The position numbers were made by a program, and so were the translations under genes. A model generated the notes under the pieces. That model had not been told where the DNA came from. It made no database searches and saw nothing but the letters and a program-made list of their open reading frames with translations. A DNA stretch of 64,000 nt from Cenococcum geophilum 1.58 (Eukaryota; Ascomycota; Dothideomycetes; Gloniales; Gloniaceae): NCBI GenBank assembly GCA_001692895.1, contig KV748178.1:3520536-3584535 (forward strand). The letters run 5' to 3'. Shown here in pieces: positions 1 to 10,639 of this stretch (within the stretch, counting starts at the first letter, position 1; the number at the start of each line of letters is the position of its first letter).

Positions 1-3000
1 TAGATCCTGTTTATACTTAGTCCAACTTAGGCTAATACTTAGTTCGCTTTTTATCCTTAATGTGCTATAGATAGGTATTCTCTAAACATTCCCACTATTG
101 TCGTCCGTCTAGGCATTCTTCCGTAAGGAATCTTCCTAGTTAAAGTGTTAAGTCCCCTTATTCTTAAACTTCTACTAGGTGCTAACTATGTATATATTTA
201 GCATTTTAATATTTCGCCTTATCCATCATCTAATACATCCTTATTAGATACTTTTAATTTTTGTTTTTTGGTGCTTTATACATGTTATACACATTATCCA
301 CGTATGCTATTTATAATAATATATAATGTGCTTAGTGTCTTGGGTCAACTCTCGGCTTATTCTTATCCTTAAGTTTAAACCTCTCTCGTGTTGATCTAAG
401 CGTTATGACTTTGTTTGCAGGTACTAAGATACATCTTTCGCTTCTCTAGTCCTCTAATTACTCCTTTAGATCTTTTAATGTTATAATCAAGGCTCCCTTA
501 ATATGAGTTATAGCCCTTTCTGTAATCGGGTGGTCTTAGATAACTTTTTCGTCTAACTATATGTAGAAATCCTCCCACTTGTTATTGTATTATTGCCTAT
601 ACCACTTTTAATATAGCTGCTTAAGTATATACGGCTCGTCCGTAAGAAAATATCTCTTTATTACTATGTTATAATAGCCTTTAGTATGTCGTTCCTCGAA
701 CCTAGTAGGAATCCCTAAATCCTCTTCTTATTCTAGTTCGGTAAGCTACTTAGCTCTTAGTATATCTACTCTGGGCCTATTAGTAATCCTTTATACTAGC
801 GCTCTGTCCCTTATACGTCCCAATATACTAGATCTCTTATCTAGTTTCTATTCTTGCTATAAGGTAATTCTTGCTCTAAATTCCTCTATAGTTTCCTTTA
901 TATCGCGTCTTATAAGTAAATCCTTAAAGTCTCTTTGCTTCTTAATCTTAGTATTAACTTTTTAATCTTTAGGCTAAACGCTATACTTCCCTAGTAAGTC
1001 CTCTAGGTTTATATATTTATCTCCTAGCCTAATTACTGTTTGCGCTATAGATTCTCTAATCTATAAAGAAGCTCCTTACCTCTTATTCGTCGGTGTTCTA
1101 ATTTATATTCCAAATTCTTAATCCCTTAGATTCTTTAATCCTAAGCTTGCTTCTGTCTTAAGCTTAGCTCTAGCCTTAGTCTAACTAGGCTTACTTAGTG
1201 TCCTTATCTTATCTTAAGAGTCCTAGATCTTACTTATCTCGTTTTAAGAATTTTATGCCATTAGGAACTCTTATCCTAAGCTTATTCATATGTCTTTAAA
1301 CTAAGCTACTGCCCTACTCCATCGGTTTTCGTCTGTTGTAGGTCTATAGGTATACCTTATCTTATCTTAAGAATCTTGGTCATCTTTTATCTTATCTTAA
1401 AAATCTTAAGCCTTTAGCCTTTTGCCTTTATTAAGTGGTAAGCTAGTACTAGCAGTTGTCTGCTTACTTAATCATCTCTAAATGTTACTCCTTCCATCTC
1501 GTGAAGCGATGGATGCCGTATCTAACGGTGTTATAATACCCGTTACTAAACCTTGCTCTATAGCGGTCTCAGTCTCTACTTCTGTTACGTTATTAAGGTT
1601 TAGATACCCCTAGTTGGTTCCTTTACTATCCTTGTCGCTATTAATTAATAAGTATTCTAACTTTATTATTATTGTTGCTAATTATTGTCTATATATTACT
1701 ATAATATCTTAATCTAGCTTATAGAGTCGATCTTATTTCTTATTTAACTCTTTAGTTCCTCTAAGTCCTTTTAACTTTAGCTTTTATGGCCAATAGCTTA
1801 TACCATACTTAGCGTCTTTATAAATTCGGTATACGTTATTATAATAGAACGCAAAACTTTTAATTAAATACTCTTTTGTTCCTTATAGTATACTATCGTC
1901 CCTCTATATATATATATTACATACTATTAGTCTAGTTCCCTTTATTATATAGTAACTCTAACTATCTTTATAATCCCTCGCAAAGTGACCCTATTTCCTA
2001 TAATTTATACAAGCTCCGTTTCTAAACCATTAACTTTATTATAGAGTCCGCCTAAACGTCTTTTACTGTTAAGATCCCTGGTTTAGCCTCTACTCCTTAG
2101 TCCTATAATTACTAAATCCTTAACCTCTAGGTTTTTATAGTTTCTTACTCCATCTCTTATAGGCTTCTTTAGTACCACTTAGGTCTATTAGCTCTGCGCT
2201 ATACTATAGTTTCTAACTTAGCTTTAGTCGTTGCGTATTCTATATCTTATACGACTATAGAACTCTATTCTAGCCCTTCTTAGCCTATTCCCTTTAGAAG
2301 ATCCTATTATTAATCTTAATCGCTTAATTTATTAATTCCCTTAGGGTGTCCGCATCTTCTATTAGAATAATTACGTCCTAGACTTTAGCCTTAAGTCCTT
2401 ATTTATACTGTGCTATAAGCGCCCTATTGTTCCACTTAACTTATATTGCTAATGTTTAAAACTGCGTTATGTACTTAATTGCTGAGGTCCGTTATATAAT
2501 GTCTTAGAGTTTTCTTTCCGCCGTGGTTACTACCTCTGGGTCTCTAAATATTTATATAAGTTATTCCATAAATCCGTTCCAGCTTAAAAACATAAACCGT
2601 ACCTCTTAGTTTGTAGTTATTATTCCGTTTACTTATATCTTTATAAGGTAAGGCTTAAACTATTCAAGTGCTCTTCCTGTTAAGAATAACCCTATATACG
2701 CTATTTGATCCATAAGTGTCGCTAGCTTTACTCCCTCTTGTGTAACCTTAAAATATATTTGCGTAAGAAATCCTTTAAGCTTCAATCTCTCTCCTAAGAA
2801 TCTTTCGATTAATGGTAACTTAACCTTTGCTACTCCTATCCCGTTAATCCTTTGTTTAAATATCGCATTATTTTCTATTAATTGGTTAACTATTTCTTAT
2901 AATTGTTTTACCGTTACAGGTTATTGCGAGTCAGTGTCTGCTATACTAGTGTCACCCCCTAACCTTAACGTAGTTGCCGCCGTCAATGGCGTTATAGTGG

Positions 3001-3370
3001 CTGCTTTTGGTGGCATATTATTTAACTTTATATTTAATACCGTAACTAGGTAGTGATTATATAATGGAACCTTGTAGTAGGAACTACAGTGGGCTTATTA
3101 TTGGGCTAGGTATATAGGAAATATAAAGATAGTAGTTAACAATGTAATAATAACTAGTGGAGTGGTTGCCCAACAGATTAACTCTAATTATATTCTAAGA
3201 ATTACTATAAGGAAGGAACTATCTAGGTAGGGACTGAGGGTCCTTAAATACACAACCGTACTCCTATGAAATCCTTCTTGTACGTGATATACGTCTTATA
3301 TATAAGGTACGTAAGTTCCTCTCGTTCCTCTCGTTCCTCTCGTTTAATACGTAGCATATTATGTAACCTT
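1..3370 (-). mobile_element. Ty3/gypsy LTR retrotransposon relic, RIP-mutated, cut by window edge
   Basis: On the minus strand a gag-like reading frame begins near 3016 (MPPKAATITPLTAATT) and runs leftwards. It carries a retrotransposon-gag-like stretch, and a CCHC zinc-knuckle-like segment is recognisable near 1985-2015. Pol would lie leftwards, towards and past position 1. The stretch of about 3060-3370 is the likely 5' LTR and includes a short tandem repeat of TTCCTCTCG near 3312-3345; its limits are uncertain because the second LTR is outside the window. The whole element is very AT-rich and broken many times in the way RIP breaks repeats, so it is an old fossil. Confidence 0.7.
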
Positions 3371-3489
3371 GGTTACTAATCCTTATCACATAGTTCTATG
3401 GGTTCCATCCTGGACCATGCTTGTATTAACTAACTAGCTTCTTCCGACTCCTCTCCTAGTAGTTATAGCATTGTACTTAAAGCGTCCGT

Positions 3490-3870
3490 AATAATATACT
3501 CGTTCGTATATATAGCAAGCTCCTTAAGTAAGTCGTCCGTCTATATAAGCCTAAATAATATAAGAGGATCGGTAGGATTAATGTATAGCGGTAGATTTAG
3601 TGCGCTATTAGTGTACAAAGAGTTAATAGAAAAGGGTTTAAAATTGGACAGTAGCCAGGGCTCGGGTGGTAGGATTTTAGCTTTCTTATGCTTTAGAACA
3701 ATATATTAATTAGGTTTAATAAGGTCTACGTCATTTAAAGTACGTTTACAGCCCATTATAGTAGTTTAATTAATATATAAAGCTATATAGATACTACGGT
3801 AGAGACGCGTATTGATGTTTTGATGTTCGCGCACGGGCCTTTTTTGGCGTACGCCTTAACGGCGCATAGG
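3490..3870 (-). mobile_element. Inverted 5' fragment of the piggyBac-type element
   Basis: This stretch is an inverted copy of roughly the first 380 bp of the element to its right. The last 90 or so bases (3781-3870) match almost base for base, and similarity fades outwards to about 3490. Read on the minus strand it covers the terminal repeat and the start of the transposase region. The two copies meet at a 4-base centre (CTAT, 3871-3874), making a long palindrome. Confidence 0.8.
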
Positions 3871-3873
3871 CTA

Positions 3874-6126
3874 TCCTATGCGCCGTTAAGGCGTACGCTA
3901 AAAAAAGGCCCGTGCGCGAACATCAAAACATCAATACGCGTCTCTACCGTAGTATCTATATAGCTTTGTATATTAATTAAACCACCACAATAGGCCGTAA
4001 ATGTACTTCGAATAACGCAGACCTTATTAAACCTAATTAATATATTATTCTAAAGCACAAGAAAGCCAAAATCCTACTACCTGAGCCCTGGCTACTACCC
4101 AATTTTAAACCCTTTTCTATTAACTCTTTGTACACTAATAGCGCACCAAATCTACTACTATACGTTAATCCTACCAATCCTCTTACATTATTTAGGCTTA
4201 TATAGACGGACAACTTACTTAAGGAGCTTGCTGTATATACAAACGAGTATATAAGGCTTCACCCCTATTAAGAATATAAGGACAAAAGCAGGAGGGTTAT
4301 AAGGCCTTAAAAATAGAAGCCTACCTCTCTAAGGGAGCTTCTTATATTCTTGGCAGTAACAATTTATATAGGCCTATCACCAGAAAGAGATATTAAGGAA
4401 TACTAGATGACCTCTTATAAGAAGGGAGTTAACTATTTTATAGTAAGGGAGAATATTAGTAAGGATCGGTGGCAGTAAATTAATTTAAAGCTTTATGTAT
4501 TAATACTAAAGCTTCCTAGTAATAAGACGAAGGAGTCTCCTTTTAATAAGATTGCTATACTTAGCGACACCCTACGTAACCGTTTTCGGCTCTATTAGAA
4601 GCCTAAAACTTACCTCGCCGTTAATAAGATAATTGTTTAATTTACTAACTAAGCTTTTAAAACAGTTAATATTCTAAGTAAACTAACACCAGAAGGCTTT
4701 AAAGTATGGGCTATAGCTAATTAGGGCTATATATTAGACTAGCTTTGGTATATAAAAGGCGATAAAAAGGGACCTGTTAATTTGGATAAGTATTAGATAA
4801 AGGATAAAGGCTTTTCTAAGATATAGGCGGTAGTGTTAGACCTTCTACTATAGGAGCTTAATAGTAAATAATATTTTAATAAGAATAAGTATGTTATATA
4901 GCTGGATAACCTTTTTATAAGCGTTAAGCTACTTTATTAGCTTTGTAAGGAAGGAATTAGAGCTATAGGAACCGTATAAACGACTAAAACGAGACGTAAG
5001 GTAGTTAATAAATAGGAAGCTAAATAAACAGAGCCAGCTTTATATCTAAAAAAGGACCCTTCTAAGCATATTAATCGGTCGCTTGTAGATCTTAAATTAG
5101 TATATTTAGGGCAGATTAAATAGGGGAAGTTATACGGGAGGCTTTTAAAGAATAGCTCTGTTATAGAGTTTGCCTAAAAAGACGCCGATATAGTACTTTT
5201 TATAAGTACGGTTAATTTAGGTATATTTACTACCTAAAAATAAGGCTCTGCGGATGGTGACGTTATATATTACTAGGTAGGGTTAAGGTTTAACAAACAT
5301 AATAATATCCTGCTGCTATAGCATCTAGAGCCTAATAAACGCGCAAAATCTTCGGAAATAAGGCTATAAAGGAGCTCTTAATACCACAGTTTATTAATAT
5401 ATATAACTACTTTATAGGCGGGGTTAATTAAGCCAATTAACTAAGGTTTTATTATAACACACAGAGGACGCACTTAAAGTCGTAGAAGCCTCTCTACTAC
5501 TTCCTTCTTAATATAACTGTTACTAATTACTATAAACTCTCTACTAAGTTAGTACCTAGTTATTGGCCTGCCCGCAGCGCCCATAAAGCCTTCTATAAAG
5601 ACCTTATTAGTGCCTTATTTAAATAAAGTAAACGTCTTACTAAACCACCCGGCCCGTCTGCTATAATAGAGGATAAGGATATTCATAAGGCGCCTGCGGA
5701 GGAACACGGGCAAAAGCCCGTTTGGCTGTTTCCTAAGAAGCCAAGCTATGTAGCTTATATAGCTGCTAGTAGAAGAGGTATAAATAAGCAAGCAAAAATA
5801 AAGCCTCTTATAGAGCTTTCAGTAAACACAATACAGAAACCTCGCGGTAGTAAGAAATAGGTAAGACGACGTCGTCCTCCAAGGACCTAATTCGGCTGTG
5901 CTTTATGCAATATACCCCTCTACAAAGTAGGGCCTTGCTGGCAGGAACACCTTAGCCTAATTAGGACATAATAGAGTCAATTATATATCAAAATTGAGCT
6001 TTATTATAATGATTTGGAGCCTTAATTCGTGATCAAATCCGTAGCTTTGTTTCGCCAAGACTCGATTCAATCTAGAGGCTCTAGTTGGTTCGCTTGTGCG
6101 TACGCCTTTATCAACGGCGCATGGGA
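3874..6126 (+). mobile_element. piggyBac-type DNA transposon, RIP-degraded
   Basis: From about 3980 to 5960 the plus strand translates, through many stops, into a piggyBac-type transposase (DDE_Tnp_1_7 family). Recognisable are the EPWLLPNFKPF segment near the N-terminus, a VDKTIVRF-like DDE core, EGFKVW, GDKKGP, QLDNLF, KKGKLYGRLLKNSS-like and GGVNQANQLRFYYNTQRTH-like segments. Near-matching inverted termini lie at 3874-3897 (TCCTATGCGCCGTT...GCGTACGC) and 6098-6126. TTAA, the known piggyBac target, occurs at 3886-3889 inside that motif, while TA also flanks the outer ends, so the exact termini are ambiguous. The transposase is dead. Confidence 0.8.
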
Positions 6127-6725
6127 TAGTCTTTTTTATTTATTAAATACTTTAAATTTAAAAAAAAAATTTGTATATGCGCTGCATATGCATAAAGCTA
6201 AGCGTGCTCCAAAGCTGAGCGTGGTCCAAAGTTAAATTGGAAGTTCGGACCACGTTGAACTTTTGGACCACGCCGAGTTTTTTACGGACCACACCGAGCT
6301 GTAAGCCCACAAGTCCACCGTAGTAACTACTACAAGGCTTCGTTACATCAGCGGGGTTAGCGTGTCCTAACCCCGAGTTTTCTCCTGACCCCGCCGAGCT
6401 GTAAGCCCGAAATCTTGGCGGTCCTCTCGGCGATCTGACTCGCGAAAGACGGTGCTTTCGCGAAGTCGCGTTCGCCGAGTCACCCGCTGACGCCCTTGAC
6501 TTTGCACGCGATTTTCTATCCCATTCAAGTCCCCCCTAAATTGCTCCCTCCCTCCACACGCATTCACCAGACACTTCGATAGGCTTCTGTGATGCCCTAC
6601 GAGACCAATCTCCCAATTTATTCAATGAAATAAAGAAGTGAATCCGCCGAATGTGAGATATCCACTGCCGCCATCTCGTCGTAGGCTTCCAAGGCACACA
6701 ACCTCGAAAGCGGACACTAGCAATC
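6127..6725. other. Intergenic: short repeats and the LSH gene promoter
   Basis: Base composition returns to normal here. Between 6200 and 6410 a GGACCACGCCGAG-like motif recurs several times, and the phrase CCGAGCTGTAAGCCC occurs twice (near 6294 and 6390). These may be remnants of a small repeat. The remainder is the presumed promoter and 5' UTR of the remodeller gene. The short open frames in it show no family resemblance. Confidence 0.5.
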
Positions 6726-9711
6726 ATGGTGTCTTCTTGCACTACAGGCGCCGATACCGAATCGCAAAAATCCACGCCTGCTTCCTCGCCACCACCCGTC
6801 GAAATGGAGTTTGTGGATAATGACGTTTCTAAAGAGATGCAGGTGGAGGAGGAGCAGATGCGGTTGAAGCGCGAAAAGGACGATCTGAAAAGAGAGCAGA
6901 AAATGGGGAAGAAGAGGCAAGAAGACCTTAAAGGTGGGAAGGAGGTGCTGGATACCAAGTTCAAGGCACTGGAGCATTTGTTGAGTAAGAGTAAGGTGAG
7001 GTTGTGCTTTCGCATATATTCGTTTGAGTCACGATTTTGGGCTTCTAGGCAGAACTTTTACTTCGACTGGGGCTGGGACTCAATTAACCATAAGCATGCT
7101 AATTAAATATCATTTCACAGCTCTTCGCTACCGTAATGCTTGCGCAGATGCAACGTCAGGAAGAAGAAGAGAAATCTCGAGATGCGAAAAGCCAAAAACA
7201 AGCGCAAAAGCGGGAAGAGAAGGCCGAGAAGATAGCTGAGGCATCGCAACGCCGTGCAACGCGTGCTGCAAATGAGAGCAACACTTCAGATTGCAACAAG
7301 CTACAGGCCGAGGAAAAGATACTCCCCACTCGTGGGAAGGGTAGATCGAAAAAGGGAGAAAGTAAAACTGGCGGCAAAATATCCGACTTTTTTAAAAAAG
7401 AGGATATTGAGAAGAAGACAAGCACAGTGAACGTCACGGAAGCGCTCCAAGCTGTGGTGGAAGAAGACGTCCAGACCGGTGATGTTGGAGTTCAAAACCT
7501 CAAATCCGCACGACAGCCAAGCCTTGTTACTGGAGGCACAATGCGTTCGTATCAGCTCGAGGGGTTAGAATGGCTGACTTCACTATATAATAACGGCATA
7601 AATGGGATCTTGGCCGACGAGATGGGCTTGGGCAAGACGATCCAAACAATCGCGTTCTTGGCGCACTTGCGAGAAAATAAGTCTTATGGGCCATTTTTGA
7701 TTGCGGCTCCCCTCAGCACGACAAGTAATTGGGTTGAAGAGTTTAGGAAGTGGACTCCGAGCATTCCAGTTGTACTATATCATGGGACGAAGCCTGAAAG
7801 AGAAAACGTAAGGAAAACCAGGTTAAAGCATCCTGGGACTAGCGAGTTTCCAGTTGTCGTGACAAGCTATGAGATTTGCATGAATGACCGGAAGTTCTTG
7901 ACCGGCTTTGGCTGGCAGTTTATCATCATTGTGAGTGTGTAGAGCTCACTGAAGAGTAATTAGCGTACTGGAGAAACTCCGTTAGCTCACATCTACTATA
8001 GGATGAAGGACATCGAATCAAAAATCTCGACTGCCGCCTGATCCGCGAACTTCAATCCTACCAATCCGCAAATCGTCTCCTAATTACAGGCACACCACTT
8101 CAAAACAATCTTACGGAGCTTTGGTCTTTGCTGCACTTCCTCATGCCCTCAATCTTCGACAAGCTCGAGTCCTTCGAAAGCTGGTTCGACTTCTCCGCGC
8201 TTAAAGACCGCAATGGATATGAGCAGCTTTTCTCCGGAAAGCGGGAGCAGTACCTAGTTGCCTCACTCCATGCAGTCCTCAACCCTTTCTTACTCCGTAG
8301 GGTTAAAGCAGACGTGGAAAGCTTGATGCCACGGAAACGCGAGTACGTGCTTTTTGCGCCTTTGACGCCAATGCAGCGCGAGCTCTACCAGGCCATTATT
8401 GATGGCACAAGCCGCAGTTATCTAGAAAAGAAAGCTGTTGAGCGACTCAGTTCATGGAGCGTGAGTGGCAGCGCGACTCCTCGTAGTGCTCGAAGCACCC
8501 CAAGTCTGAAACGCAAAGCTCTCGAGAGCAATGTGGAAACCCCCAACAAAAGCGCAAAATCTTCCCGCGAAGCCACTCCCGCTTCTAGTGTGCGTGGCCG
8601 AAGAGACCGCCCGCAGATGAACTACGAAGAAGTTAGCGACCGTCAGTATTTTGCGCAGCTAGAAGTCCAAGACCATTCCTCCGCAGAGAAAGAAGAGCTT
8701 GACTCATCAGCAGAAGAAGGCCTTATTCGCGCAAGTACTCTTGCAATTGCCAAACGCCATATCGGTGCCAAGAAACTGCAAAATCCTATCATGCAACTCC
8801 GCCTCTGCTGTAACTCTCCATACAACTTCTTCAACCCCTTCATCTCCACTTCATCCGAAGATGGCGAGATCTTCGCAACAGAGACGGAACCAGACGAGAC
8901 ACTCGTTACCTCCTCTGGGAAAATGCTACTACTCGACTCGCTATTACCAGATCTGCTGAAGCGAGGACACAAAGTCCTGATATTCAGCCAATTCAAAACG
9001 CAACTCGATCTCCTCTCCTCCTACGCGACCCAGCTCCGCGGCTGGCCCGTCTGCCGCATCGACGGCACCGTATCGCAAACAGACCGCCAAGAGCAGATCA
9101 ATGCCTTCAACAAGCCCGCCACCGCCTCCTCCAATAAATCCCGCAAAGGTGTCGACGAGCCCGCCTACAACATCTTCCTGCTCAGCACGCGCGCCGGCGG
9201 CCAGGGCATCAACCTCGCGGCCGCCGACACCGTCATCCTCTTCGACTCCGACTGGAACCCGCAGCAGGACCTGCAGGCGCAGGACCGCGCGCACCGCATC
9301 GGGCAGACGCGAAACGTCATCGTCTACCGCTTCGCCACGCGCAATACTGTTGAGGCGAGGTTGCTCGAGAGCGCGGAGGGGAAGCGCCGGCTCGAAAAGC
9401 TTGTTATTCGCAAAGGCGGGCTGCGCGATAGCTCGAAAAAGATAGGGCGTAGAAAAGGGGATGGTGCAAAGGCGGAGTTAGAAGAGCTGCAGCAGCTGTT
9501 GAGGAGGGAGGACGGTGAGATGTTCGATATTGGGGCGGGTGGGGAGGGGAACAGGTTGTTAGGGAAGAAGGAATTGGAGATCCTGCTGGATCGGAGCGAA
9601 GAGGCGTATGAGCGTGCGGAGAAAGGTTTGGATGCTGGGAGGGAAGGTGATGTGTTCAGATCCGTGGAGAAGAGAGGGGAGGAGGCTTTGTTGGAGGGGT
9701 TAAAGGCTTGA
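6726..9711 (+). CDS. SNF2-family ATP-dependent chromatin remodeller, LSH/HELLS type
   Basis: Three exons: 6726-6995, 7121-7930 and 8002-9711, giving about 929 aa. Both introns are phase 0 (GTGAGG..CACAG with branch GCTAAT; GTGAGT..CTATAG). The N-terminal 230 residues are charged and coiled-coil-like. The SNF2 ATPase follows: DEMGLGKTIQT (Walker A, about residues 256-265), DEGH box at 361-364 immediately after intron 2, GTPLQNNLTELW, and LLRRVKADVE. A Ser/Pro/Lys-rich insert lies at about 510-600, before the helicase C lobe (KVLIFSQF, STRAGGQGINL, DWNPQQDLQAQDRAHRIGQ). The DEGH box and overall layout fit the LSH group (mammalian HELLS, plant DDM1, yeast Irc5, Neurospora MUS-30), which acts on nucleosomes in genome stability and DNA methylation. 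The gene looks intact although it sits between two RIP-mutated islands. Confidence 0.93.
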
Positions 9712-10519
9712 TTGTAGGGTGCATGAGGGCTTCTTGGACTATTGGCTGGTTGTGGAGTTCCGGGGTGGTTAACTACCTGGTTTGGATTGGAGAACATATG
9801 GTTTTTGATTACGTGGAATGGGCTTTGTACGGGTCATCCTTGTATACTAATGGTGGAGGAACAGCGTACTCAACCTCTTCCGAGACTGGCCCCAGTCCCA
9901 AGCTAGCATTTGCAATGCTTTTAGAAATATTAATAGAAGTCTCTCCAATAAATGACGCTATGCGAGTTTGACAGACCCATCATTTTGGTAACGAAATGTA
10001 GCAGAAGTCTGAGGTTATCCCCAGCTAGATGTAGAGGAAGACGAAATACCGTGCGGGTAAGTCCAGGCTGTCGGGTAGGATAGGGAATGAGAGGCTTATC
10101 ACAGGCCTTCCGGGGCGTATATGGTTCGGTTGCCGTGCCGTATAGGTGCCGTGTAGTATAAGGTAGCCGTACGGGAGGAAGGGGGGACGCCGGAGGTGGA
10201 TGCCGTTGATTCGAAGCTATCGAATGATAGGCGTGATGGCCGTTTTTAAGGCTTCTGTTAGGGCTCACCCTCCCAGCGAAAAAATTCTCCACGCCACCAT
10301 GTCGCAGCGCCGACGCGCGCAGCTGCTGTACACACGTCTCTGCGTTTGCTCTAGAAGTCTAATGGCACGATCCTGATGGAACGCCGATAGTACAGCCAGG
10401 TTCCCGGGCTCCACCGCGTGGAGGTGCAGAGGCCGATCTCATGGAGCCCCTTTAAAATTAAATAGTTATTATATAGTAATCTGGCAGGGTGTGCCATCTT
10501 GAAAATGTGCTCTTTTGAC
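9712..10519. other. Intergenic 3' of the LSH gene; edge of repeat island
   Basis: No credible gene. The 120-codon minus-strand frame at 9930-10292 has no recognisable domain and is probably chance. Composition turns AT-rich abruptly at about 10450, marking the border of the next RIP-affected block. Confidence 0.6.
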
Positions 10520-10634
10520 TTACCTCAGCAAGCTCAGACGCGATTCCGTTAATACAAGTCAATCGACCCACAAGCAAATAACTAACCACATTCGTAATAA
10601 ACCACCGGAATCACGTCTGACGCACTTTTCCAAC
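10520..10634 (+). repeat. Single Mutator-like element end with hairpin
   Basis: Starts with TTACCTCAGCAAGCTCAGAC and ends with a CACTTTTCC-like inner flank. The stem is GACGCGATTCCG paired with CGGAATCACGTC. It is a near copy of the left end of the 592-bp element at 35249, including the ACGTGATT-type stem. No partner end or 9-bp target duplication was found nearby, so it is a lone end or its partner has been mutated beyond recognition. Confidence 0.6.
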
Positions 10635-10639
10635 GTTTA

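Noticed and set aside
9930-10292. 120-codon minus-strand frame after the LSH gene
   Set aside because: No domain, odd composition and located at the edge of a repeat island; probably chance.
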